From Aquificota bacterium (GTDB taxonomy: Bacteria; Thermosulfidibacterota; Thermosulfidibacteria; Thermosulfidibacterales; B14-G1), in NCBI GenBank assembly GCA_003648675.1, contig QMPS01000056.1:1-5916 (forward strand): DNA of 5,916 nt, given 5' to 3'. The position numbers were made by a program, and so were the translations under genes. Positions 1-5,916 of this stretch are shown here, piece by piece (position 1 is the stretch's first letter; every line of letters starts with the position of its first letter). A model generated the notes under the pieces. The model searched no databases, was not told the DNA's origin, and saw only the letters and a program-made list of their open reading frames with translations.

Positions 1-1
1 A

Positions 2-2080
2 CTCATACTTGAGGTACAAAAAGAAAGGCTTCCTGCTGACGATGAGGTTGCCGAGGATTGTTGCTACATAGCGGAGGCGCTCTTGATCAGCGAAGAGCCA
101 GAAAGCACCGTCAAGGAATTGCTCGAATTCATCCTGGACGATGGCGTCCATATCGAAACCGTCTCCGCCCGGGATCTCTCCCCAGAACGTTCAGGGGAAA
201 AGGCGGAACCAGCAGAGGGGATACCCGAGCAGATCCTCAACGATTACCTGGCTGAAACCGCGGAACATCTCAACTCAATAGAGAACGGTTTGATTCGGCT
301 GGAGCAGCAGGCCGGTGAACAAGGTTTGCTCAATGAGCTGTTCCGGCAGTTTCACACCGTGAAAGGCAACACCGGCCTCCTTCTGTCTTTTGGCCCCAAT
401 ACAGCTTTGGAAGTCCTGAAAGGGATAGCCCATTGCTCGGAGACCATGCTTGCAAGGGCAAGGGATGAGCAAGGCCAGCTTTCGGAGGAGGAAATCGACA
501 CGTTGTTTGAGGCCCTCGATGCCTTGAGGGAATGCTTCCGGTGCTTCAAAGAGGGCAAGGCTTTAGACGACAGGTTCGAGGGCCTGATTGCACGGCTCTC
601 CGCCTCCCCCGCGGAGGGAGAGCGGTTAGACGGCAGGACCTCCGACGCAAGCGATGAAGAGCTGCGGGCATTTAAGGAGATCTTCCTTCAATATGGATCC
701 ATCCTGGACGAACTGGCAAACAAACAGGAACTGTCGGCTGACGAACAGGAATTCTTCGAGAGGGCCCTCAGGACTCTTCGTAAATCGGCCGAGAATTTGA
801 AACAAAAAAGAATAACGGAGCTCCTACAAACCGTAAGGAACCCTGCTGATCTGAAGGGCATAATGGCTCACGTCTCCGATGAACTGGAAAAACGAGCGTC
901 AAAGCATGAAGGTCAGAGGAAAAGTACAAAGACTGACGCCATACAGCTGGAATCATCCATACGAGTCACCCAGGAACAGATGGATAGATTAATGAATCTG
1001 GTGGGGGAACTAACCGCATTTCGGGAATGGCTGAAGTGGTTTGTACAACATGGCGATGAAATATGGGCAAGACAGAAACAGCTTCGGGAGCAAGTTCAAA
1101 GATATTCCAGGTTAGTCGCGGAAGTGCAGCGTACAGCCATGGAGATGCGCATGGTCCCGGTTTACACGCTGTTTCAGCGCTTCCCAAAGGTGGTAAGGGA
1201 TATATCAAAAGCCTTGGGGAAAAAGGTCCAATTTGAAATCATTGGGGAAGATACGAGGATAGATAAACTAATGTTGGACCGTCTGGGGGAGCCCCTCATC
1301 CATCTTATACGGAACAGCCTCGACCACGGAATAGAATTCCCTCAAGAAAGAATGGCGCAAGGCAAGCCAGAAGCAGGCAGATTACTGCTGCGAGCCTTCT
1401 ACAGCGCGGAGGGCGTCGTCATCGAAGTCGAGGATGATGGAAGGGGAATCGACCCGGATATGGTAAGGCTTAAGGCCGTGGAAAAGGGGCTGCGATCAGA
1501 AGAGGAAGTCATGAAGCTGAGCGACGAAGAGGTTATCTCGCTCATCATGTTGCCGGGTTTTTCGACCAAAGAAGAGGCGACGGAACTTTCGGGAAGAGGT
1601 GTAGGGATGGATGCAGTGAGCTCCTCGGTTGAGGCCATGGGAGGTAAAGTGAAGATCTCCTCCCGTCAAGGGGAGGGAACATTGGTGAAGCTGATTCTGC
1701 CGTTGACTTTAGCGGTCCGCAAGGTGCTGATCATTAGAAGTGGGGAACTCCTCTTTTCCCTCCCCGTTGAGCAGTTGAGGGAAGTCGTAAACCGTCCAAC
1801 ATTTCAGTGGGTCGCCGATAGACCATTCATGGTGCACAGAAATGAGGCCATTCCCGTTGTTCCTTTAAGCTCGATCTTTGGGCTTGGGAATAGCGATGTG
1901 GTCGAGGCCAAGAAGGTGATCCTCTTGAAGGAACGCGAGGAGGGCATCTTGGTCGACGAAGTGGTCGGGCTGACAGAAACGGTGACGAAGCCAATGCCAA
2001 GGGCGTTAAAGACCGTGGAAGGACTCGCGGGAATCTCGATCCTGGGGAAGGGGGACATAGCTTATCAGCTTTCCCTTTGA
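2..2080 (+). CDS. cheA: CheA-type chemotaxis histidine kinase, 5' end outside window
   Basis: Autophosphorylating kinase of a chemosensory pathway; CheA passes phosphate from an Hpt histidine to a response regulator while docked to CheW and receptors in the cytoplasm. Residues are counted from the TTG at 83. An Hpt domain spans about 48-155 with the phosphoacceptor motif FHTVKGNTGLL (His91, codon 353-355). A second, degenerate Hpt-like segment spans about 187-270. The dimerisation region runs about 291-350 (MDRLMNLVGEL), followed by RTAMEMRMVPVY. The ATPase has the N box HLIRNSLDHGIE (403-414), G1 EDDGRGID and G2 SGRGVGMDAV. A CheW-like P5 domain fills about 542-665 and ends slightly early (GKGDIAYQLSL). 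No separate P2 domain is recognisable. The frame stays open from 83 back to base 2, and those 27 codons read like the last helices of a further Hpt domain, so I treat the gene as 5'-truncated by the window. TTG 83 with GGAGG at 73-77 is an alternative start. The CheA identity is very secure; the left boundary is less so. Confidence 0.95.
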   Translation, partial: LILEVQKERLPADDEVAEDCCYIAEALLISEEPESTVKELLEFILDDGVHIETVSARDLSPERSGEKAEPAEGIPEQILNDYLAETAEHLNSIENGLIRLEQQAGEQGLLNELFRQFHTVKGNTGLLLSFGPNTALEVLKGIAHCSETMLARARDEQGQLSEEEIDTLFEALDALRECFRCFKEGKALDDRFEGLIARLSASPAEGERLDGRTSDASDEELRAFKEIFLQYGSILDELANKQELSADEQEFFERALRTLRKSAENLKQKRITELLQTVRNPADLKGIMAHVSDELEKRASKHEGQRKSTKTDAIQLESSIRVTQEQMDRLMNLVGELTAFREWLKWFVQHGDEIWARQKQLREQVQRYSRLVAEVQRTAMEMRMVPVYTLFQRFPKVVRDISKALGKKVQFEIIGEDTRIDKLMLDRLGEPLIHLIRNSLDHGIEFPQERMAQGKPEAGRLLLRAFYSAEGVVIEVEDDGRGIDPDMVRLKAVEKGLRSEEEVMKLSDEEVISLIMLPGFSTKEEATELSGRGVGMDAVSSSVEAMGGKVKISSRQGEGTLVKLILPLTLAVRKVLIIRSGELLFSLPVEQLREVVNRPTFQWVADRPFMVHRNEAIPVVPLSSIFGLGNSDVVEAKKVILLKEREEGILVDEVVGLTETVTKPMPRALKTVEGLAGISILGKGDIAYQLSL
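73..77 (+). promoter_or_regulatory. Possible ribosome binding site for an alternative TTG start at 83
   Basis: GGAGG lies 5 nt before a TTG at 83 in the cheA frame. A frame-3 reading also stops at 69-71, as an upstream gene might. It could therefore be a true start, but the same bases also read as GCG-GAG-GCG codons of an open upstream frame whose peptide is acidic, helical and Hpt-like. I favour chance within a longer cheA. Confidence 0.3.
595..623 (+). repeat. GC-rich inverted repeat inside cheA
   Basis: GCTCTCC (595-601) pairs with GGAGAGC (617-623), and CTCC (604-607) pairs with GGAG (613-616). This gives 11 base pairs with a two-base bulge at 602-603 and a five-base loop at 608-612. It lies in the linker between the active Hpt and the degenerate Hpt-like segment of CheA. 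No T tract follows, so it is not a rho-independent terminator. It may be an mRNA structure that slows translation between domains, or a chance result of GC-rich codons. Confidence 0.5.
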
Positions 2081-2092
2081 GTTGATAAAGCT
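2059..2092 (+). repeat. Bulged inverted repeat across the cheA stop codon
   Basis: AGCTTATCA (2059-2067) can pair with TGATAAAGCT (2083-2092) except for one bulged A, around a 15-nt loop that contains the TGA stop at 2078-2080. The right arm touches the first base of the -35-like TTGACA. It is AT-rich and has no T run, so terminator function is doubtful. An operator or mRNA 3'-end structure is possible. Confidence 0.35.
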
Positions 2093-2121
2093 TGACAGCT
2101 TCCTTAAGTCTAAGTTATTGT
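2092..2121 (+). promoter_or_regulatory. Putative sigma70-type promoter for the FIST kinase gene
   Basis: A consensus -35 hexamer TTGACA (2092-2097) is followed after 18 bp by TATTGT (2116-2121), which matches TATAAT at four of six positions. This would give a transcript with a leader of roughly 90-95 nt before the ATG at 2222. The -35 box lies inside the small palindrome AAGCT-TGAC-AGCTT (2088-2101), a possible repressor site. The pattern match is good, but no experimental signal can be seen. Confidence 0.5.
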
Positions 2122-2208
2122 ATCGTTTGTGTGGTTTTATGGTCAATTTAATTCTTTGATTAACTTTAACCTCCATAAGATGGCACGCCTTTTTCCACAT
2201 TAACAATC

Positions 2209-2216
2209 GGGGAAGG
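2209..2216 (+). promoter_or_regulatory. Ribosome binding site of the FIST kinase gene
   Basis: The purine run GGGGAAGG ends 5 nt before the ATG at 2222. It supports this ATG as the start, and the FIST domain begins within the first residues after it. Confidence 0.6.
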
Positions 2217-2221
2217 CAATC

Positions 2222-4915
2222 ATGTCAAGCGATCTGCGCGTTGGATTAGGCTATAGCACCAGAGGGGACTCTTACGGTGCTGGTGTGGCAGCAGCGTCTG
2301 AAGCTGTCAAGACTTCGGGATTCCCCATGCTGACCTTTCTTTTTACTACTGACTCATATGATCAAGAGGCAGTATGGGAAGGCGTCAAAAAGATAGTGAA
2401 AAATTCAAAGCTGGTCGGCTTCTGTGCGGGGGGTGTGATCGTGGGAGACTCAGTAATACGTCAAGGTGTAGGGGTTCTCACCATTAGCGGCCAAGAGCTC
2501 CGAGTGGCTACTTCCCTACGAGGTGACTTGGAGAAGGATCCCTTTGGGGTGGGTTGTCAAGTGGGCGAAGACCTCCTCGCTAGCAATATTAGAAAAGGGA
2601 CCGTCTTTATATTTCCAGACGCCTTTGTCACCGATGTTTCGGAAGCCCTTCGGGGCCTATACAGTACAATGGGAGCCAAATTCAAATACATCGGAGGAGG
2701 CGCAGGGGACAATCTCAGGTTTTTTCAGACTTTTCAATTCACTGAAGCAGGCATCGAGAGCAGGGCCTTAGCAGCAGCCCTGATTGATGGCATGGCTGTT
2801 AGAACAGCCGTAGGACATGGATGGAAGCCTGAGGGGGAACCTCTTATAGTAACCAAAGCAAGGGGGAAGAAAGTCTTTGAGATCGACGGCAAGCCTGCCT
2901 TTGAAGCTTACTCAAACCGTCTCAGGGGCATTCCCAAAGGGCAATTTGCGGAATACGGAATGCGACATCCTCTTGGGTTCCCTGACATATGGGCCAATTA
3001 TTTAATCAGGGACCCGATAGCCGTAAGTCCGGACAAAAGCATCGATTTTGTCACTGAGGTCCCGGAGAATGCTGTAGGGTACGTTATGAGTTCTGACCCT
3101 GCAGAATTGATCGAGACAGCAGGACGTGTCGCAGCAAAAGCCCTTTATGGAATCAAACCCCAATTTCTCCTTGTCTTTGACTGCATTTCTCGATATCTCC
3201 TCATGGCTGAGACCTTTAAAGAAGAATTGCGCGCCATTAAGTGGGCTGCCGGAGCAGAAGTTCCCACGTTAGGAGTTCTCACCTTTGGCGAAATAGGAAG
3301 TTACGGAGAGGTCCCTCTCTTTCATAACAAAACTGTAGCTGTGGTAGCTGCGGGCTGTGACGCAAAAGCGGCCGATGAATGCTGGTGGCCTGATGTGACC
3401 AATCTGGAGTCCGCTGAACTCTCCATTCTTTACGATATTTCTTCCATAAATTTCGATGATCCGAAGGTTGCGCTAAACGATCTTATAAAGGAAGCCTTTA
3501 GACGTGCGGTCAGGTTCTTCGGCTTGCCTTATTATGCTGTATTCATTGGTCCGGAAGGAAATAGGCAGCTCGTAACGTCATGGGGGTTTAGGACCGCCGA
3601 CGAGTTGCACAGACACATGGACGAACACGGGCCGAGGCAATTCCGCTTTCCCTTGGGTAAAAAGGGGGAACTTGGTTTACTTTTCATCGAGAAAGGTAGC
3701 CCCTTAGAGGAAAGAGAGCGACGGCTTTACACTGTTTTTGCCCGCCAATTAGAAAAAGCCTTGTTAAGGCGTAAGGAAATTGAGGAACGCCAGCGGATAC
3801 AGAGGTTGCTCCACGAAATCCAGGCCCAGTATAAGGCCATCGTCGAGCAGCCATTGGTGGGATCCTACATCCTCAGTGAAGACGGTATTTTGTATGTAAA
3901 TAAAGCCTTAGCACGGATGTTCGGCTACCAACCAGAGGAGTTGATCGGGAAAGCCGATCCCTTGGAAGGCGTACACCCCGATGACCGGTCTATGGTAGCT
4001 GCTCAACTCCAACGTCCTTTGATGGGTATTTCGGACTATGCACATTGCACATTTCGCGGTCTACGAAAAGATGGATCAATTGTTTATTGTGAGGCTTTTG
4101 GCAGGAGAACACCACTTGGAGACAAAACCGCTATTGCCGGCGTGGTGCTGAATATTTCTGATCGTGAAACATTAAAGGAACACTTGCGTAAAAGTCAAAA
4201 GACAGAAGTATTGGGAGAGATGGCTGCTGCAGTTGCTCACGATTATGCCAATTTTATGACCACCATCATGAGCAACATAGAGGTAGCCATGCTTAAGCTT
4301 GATGAAAATGCTGTTGTGCGGAAGTACTTAGAAACTGCTTTCAAGACTTGTATCTCAGCTACAGAGCTCAGCCGAAAGCTGCTTCTCTTCGGACGCCAAG
4401 GGCCTCAGTCATCTATGAAAAGACGTCCGTTTGATCTTAAGCGAGTGATAGATGAAGTAGCGGCGTCAATGAACAATTTGTTGGGCAAAGACATAATATT
4501 AAATACCAATGTTAGTAAAGACCTCTTACCCGTTGAAGGCGATTGGGCATCTATCGAACAAATGCTATTAAATTTGCTACTCAACGCTCGTGATGCGATG
4601 CCTGATGGAGGCGAAATCTTCATAACAGCTAGGAACATTAGCTTGCAACAGACAAAAGGTGAGCAGTGTGAAGAGCTAAGTGCAAGAAATTTCATCCATC
4701 TCTCAGTTCGTGACACAGGGGTGGGCATCGATCCACGGCTCCTTGATAAGATATTCGAGCCGTTCTTCAGCACCAAAGATAGTGGGACTGGCCTGGGACT
4801 TTCAATAGTTTATAGCATAGTCAAAGAGCACAGAGGCTGGATAGAAGTGAGTAGTAAGCCGGGAAAGGGTACAGTTTTCGATATTTATCTCCCAGCGCTA
4901 TCTGATCCACTTTAA
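2222..4915 (+). CDS. Cytosolic FIST-GAF-PAS sensor histidine kinase
   Basis: An 897-residue soluble hybrid sensor kinase. FIST_N covers about 35-225, with LVGFCAGGVI (64-73), YIGGGAGDN (156-164) and DGMAVRTAVGHGW. FIST_C covers about 226-376, with LLVFDCISRY, the VPTLGVLTFGEIG stretch and HNKTVAVVA. The family is proposed to bind small ligands such as amino acids. A GAF-like domain follows at about 398-512, then a short charged coiled coil, then a PAS domain at about 536-648 (YVNKALARMFGYQPEELIG). The HisKA H box is AAVAHDYANFMTTI with His673 (codon 4238-4240). The ATPase has the N box NLLLNARDAMPDGG (Asn788), G1 DTGVGID (831-837), F box IFEPFFSTK and G2 SGTGLGLSI. All catalytic motifs are intact. 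There is no transmembrane segment, signal peptide or receiver, so the response regulator must be a separate protein. The gene appears to have its own promoter downstream of cheA. Domain calls are strong; the ligand and partner are unknown. Confidence 0.94.
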   Translation: MSSDLRVGLGYSTRGDSYGAGVAAASEAVKTSGFPMLTFLFTTDSYDQEAVWEGVKKIVKNSKLVGFCAGGVIVGDSVIRQGVGVLTISGQELRVATSLRGDLEKDPFGVGCQVGEDLLASNIRKGTVFIFPDAFVTDVSEALRGLYSTMGAKFKYIGGGAGDNLRFFQTFQFTEAGIESRALAAALIDGMAVRTAVGHGWKPEGEPLIVTKARGKKVFEIDGKPAFEAYSNRLRGIPKGQFAEYGMRHPLGFPDIWANYLIRDPIAVSPDKSIDFVTEVPENAVGYVMSSDPAELIETAGRVAAKALYGIKPQFLLVFDCISRYLLMAETFKEELRAIKWAAGAEVPTLGVLTFGEIGSYGEVPLFHNKTVAVVAAGCDAKAADECWWPDVTNLESAELSILYDISSINFDDPKVALNDLIKEAFRRAVRFFGLPYYAVFIGPEGNRQLVTSWGFRTADELHRHMDEHGPRQFRFPLGKKGELGLLFIEKGSPLEERERRLYTVFARQLEKALLRRKEIEERQRIQRLLHEIQAQYKAIVEQPLVGSYILSEDGILYVNKALARMFGYQPEELIGKADPLEGVHPDDRSMVAAQLQRPLMGISDYAHCTFRGLRKDGSIVYCEAFGRRTPLGDKTAIAGVVLNISDRETLKEHLRKSQKTEVLGEMAAAVAHDYANFMTTIMSNIEVAMLKLDENAVVRKYLETAFKTCISATELSRKLLLFGRQGPQSSMKRRPFDLKRVIDEVAASMNNLLGKDIILNTNVSKDLLPVEGDWASIEQMLLNLLLNARDAMPDGGEIFITARNISLQQTKGEQCEELSARNFIHLSVRDTGVGIDPRLLDKIFEPFFSTKDSGTGLGLSIVYSIVKEHRGWIEVSSKPGKGTVFDIYLPALSDPL

Positions 4916-4961
4916 TTATTTCCATGGTCCAGAGAGGGATCCTTTAGACGGTCCTCCTCCT

Positions 4962-4965
4962 GAGG
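4962..4965 (+). promoter_or_regulatory. Ribosome binding site favouring the TTG start of ccsA
   Basis: GAGG lies 5 nt before the TTG at 4971. The later in-frame ATG at 4998 has no good purine-rich element at the right distance, and the ATG at 5007 has AAAAGG directly abutting it. This makes TTG 4971 the best-supported start, although ATG 4998 or 5007 would place the start closer to the first membrane helix, as is usual in the family. Confidence 0.45.
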
Positions 4966-4970
4966 TTTAG

Positions 4971-5825
4971 TTGACACCCCCTGATCTATGTGATGAAATG
5001 AAAAGGATGAACCTTATTTTTTTCCGCATCACTCTAATACTTTATACGGGGGGAAGCCTCCTCTTCCTCCTCTCCTTCTCATTTCCCTTCGGGCGGCTCC
5101 TCCCTTGGGGGGCTAAGGTGTTCTCCCTCGGTTTCCTGACGCATTCGGTCACCTTCCTCATCAGGTGGTGGGAAGGGAGGCAAGCTCCCTGTGCGAGCCT
5201 CCATGAATCCTTTTCCTTTTTCGCCTGGGGACTGATGGGGGTATTCTTGCTCTTGCGCAAAAGGCAAAAGGTAGACGTCCTCGGGGCCTTTGTGGGGATT
5301 CTCGCCCTCCTGATGCTCCTTGGAGCCTGCCTTACCCCGAAGGAGATCGTCCCCCTCCCCCCGGTCCTTCAGAGCCTCTGGCTTCCGATCCACGTCATCC
5401 TCGCCTTCTCAGGAGATGGCGCCTTTGCCCTCGCCTTCTGTGCCGGTGTGATGTACCTGATTCAGGAACACATGCTGAAAAACAAGCGGTTCGGCCCCCT
5501 GAGCAGAAGGCTCCCCTCCCTGGAGGTCCTCGATGAGATAAATTACCACTGCCTCACCATAGGATTTCCCCTGCTGAGCGTAGGGATAATCACCGGTGCC
5601 ATCTGGGCCCGTTACGCCTGGGGGAGCTACTGGAGCTGGGACCCGAAGGAGACCTGGTCCTTCATAACCTGGTTGATCTACGCTGCCCTGTTGCATCAGC
5701 GCCTGACCATCGGGTGGAGGGGCAGGAAGGCAGCGATAATGGCCATCCTGGGGTTCGGGGCGGTGATCTTCACCTTCCTCGGGGTGAACTTCCTCCTCGG
5801 AGGCCTCCACTCTTACACCTTCTGA
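4971..5825 (+). CDS. ccsA: Cytochrome c assembly protein of the CcsA/CcsB (System II) family
   Basis: Polytopic inner-membrane protein of System II cytochrome c maturation, which carries heme across the membrane and presents it for attachment to apocytochrome c; naming varies (some models call this protein CcsB). The 284-residue sequence is mostly hydrophobic helices. It contains the WWD signature GSYWSWDPKETW (218-229), the heme-handling domain of the family. Candidate heme-ligand histidines are His58 (LTHSVTFLIRWW), His141 (LPIHVILAF), His242 (LLHQRL) and His279 in the C-terminal GLHSYTF. The segment APCASLHESFSFFAW matches the conserved region after the second helix. The protein is complete at the C terminus. 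The CcsB/Ccs1 (ResB-like) partner is not in the window. hemA begins 15 bp after the stop, suggesting co-transcription of heme synthesis and heme export. A HemX-like role in controlling HemA is an alternative, but the full WWD motif favours cytochrome assembly. Start codon choice (4971, 4998 or 5007) is uncertain. Confidence 0.93.
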   Translation: MTPPDLCDEMKRMNLIFFRITLILYTGGSLLFLLSFSFPFGRLLPWGAKVFSLGFLTHSVTFLIRWWEGRQAPCASLHESFSFFAWGLMGVFLLLRKRQKVDVLGAFVGILALLMLLGACLTPKEIVPLPPVLQSLWLPIHVILAFSGDGAFALAFCAGVMYLIQEHMLKNKRFGPLSRRLPSLEVLDEINYHCLTIGFPLLSVGIITGAIWARYAWGSYWSWDPKETWSFITWLIYAALLHQRLTIGWRGRKAAIMAILGFGAVIFTFLGVNFLLGGLHSYTF

Positions 5826-5831
5826 TGGGTG

Positions 5832-5836
5832 GGAGG
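5832..5836 (+). promoter_or_regulatory. Ribosome binding site of hemA
   Basis: GGAGG (within GGGAGG, 5831-5836) stands 4 nt before the ATG at 5841 and after the ccsA stop at 5823-5825. It is the strongest Shine-Dalgarno match in the window apart from the doubtful one at 73-77, and it fixes the hemA start. Confidence 0.75.
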
Positions 5837-5840
5837 AACG

Positions 5841-5916
5841 ATGAAGGAGATCGTCCTCTTCGGAACAAACCACAGGGCAGCACCGTTGGAGATAAGGGAG
5901 AGGTGCTCCTTTGAGG
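5841..5916 (+). CDS. hemA: Glutamyl-tRNA reductase, N-terminal fragment cut by window end
   Basis: Only 25 codons are visible: MKEIVLFGTNHRAAP followed by LEIRERCSFE. This matches the conserved N terminus of glutamyl-tRNA reductase (G-x-N-H-x-x-A-P-x-x-x-R-E, here Gly8, Asn10, His11, Ala14, Pro15, Arg19 and Glu20). The enzyme reduces glutamyl-tRNA with NADPH to glutamate-1-semialdehyde, the first committed step of C5-pathway tetrapyrrole synthesis in the cytoplasm. The catalytic cysteine and the NADPH domain lie beyond the window. The gene follows ccsA by 15 bp with its own strong ribosome binding site, as in other ccsA-hemA operons. The call rests on a short but distinctive motif plus this gene context. 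Confidence 0.88.
   Translation, partial: MKEIVLFGTNHRAAPLEIRERCSFE

Noticed and set aside
2148..2163. AT-rich inverted repeat TTAAT/ATTAA in the leader of the kinase gene
   Set aside because: Five A/T pairs around a six-base loop are expected by chance in such AT-rich sequence.
2178..2195. Terminator-like AAGATGGCACGCC followed by five T
   Set aside because: The possible stem is only two or three base pairs with almost no loop, too weak for a rho-independent terminator.
2006..2206. Minus-strand open frame covering the cheA-kinase gap
   Set aside because: It overlaps the cheA end, has no recognisable motif, and lies on the strand opposite to a plausible promoter and leader.
4405..4776. 123-codon open frame on the minus strand opposite the kinase ATPase domain
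   Set aside because: It overlaps conserved N and G1 box codons of the kinase and resembles no known family, so it is an antisense shadow.
4926..4965. Possible hairpin between GAGGGATCC and GGTCCTCCTC in the gap before ccsA
   Set aside because: Pairing needs several bulges and no T run follows, so I see no dependable terminator after the kinase gene.
5003..5023. AAGG/CCTT mini-stem followed by a seven-T run at the start of ccsA, resembling an attenuator
   Set aside because: The stem is only four base pairs and the T run encodes the first hydrophobic helix; coding explains it.
5409..5873. 154-codon open frame on the minus strand opposite ccsA
   Set aside because: It lies wholly within ccsA and the ccsA-hemA junction, has low-complexity composition (rich in E, G and P), and the + strand reading matches a known family.
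1..5916. Mobile element, CRISPR, toxin-antitoxin or defence cassette
   Set aside because: No transposase, integrase, repeat-spacer array, terminal repeats or small toxin-like gene is seen on either strand.

Overview
The window shows four protein-coding genes, all on the + strand: the 3' part of a chemotaxis-type kinase (cheA), a complete soluble hybrid sensor kinase built on a FIST sensor module, a complete cytochrome c assembly membrane protein (CcsA/CcsB family), and the first 25 codons of hemA (glutamyl-tRNA reductase). No tRNA, rRNA, CRISPR array, transposase or phage gene is visible. A ccsA-hemA gene pair, a CheA with several Hpt-type domains and the general signalling style fit an anaerobic Deltaproteobacterium/Desulfobacterota or a related lineage. 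That placement is inferred from gene style only.

Layout. Positions 2-2080 encode CheA, and the frame is open to the left edge, so the gene probably begins outside the window. A 141-bp gap (2081-2221) carries a plausible sigma70-type promoter and small inverted repeats. Positions 2222-4915 encode an 897-residue protein ordered FIST_N - FIST_C - GAF-like - PAS - HisKA - HATPase, with no membrane segment and no receiver. A 55-bp gap follows. ccsA (4971-5825) and hemA (from 5841) are 15 bp apart and look like one transcription unit.

Two unrelated themes meet here. The left two genes are intracellular signal transduction: a CheA that would work with CheW, a receptor array and a response regulator, and a cytosolic kinase that would sense a small ligand through FIST. 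The right two genes are heme biology: HemA commits glutamyl-tRNA to tetrapyrrole synthesis, and CcsA moves and attaches heme to apocytochrome c outside the membrane. The kinase gene is visibly more AT-rich than ccsA, which supports separate histories for the two halves.

Nothing here amounts to a clear new defence or mobile system. The most interesting observations are a degenerate second Hpt-like domain in CheA that has lost its phospho-histidine, and the FIST-GAF-PAS kinase fusion beside it.
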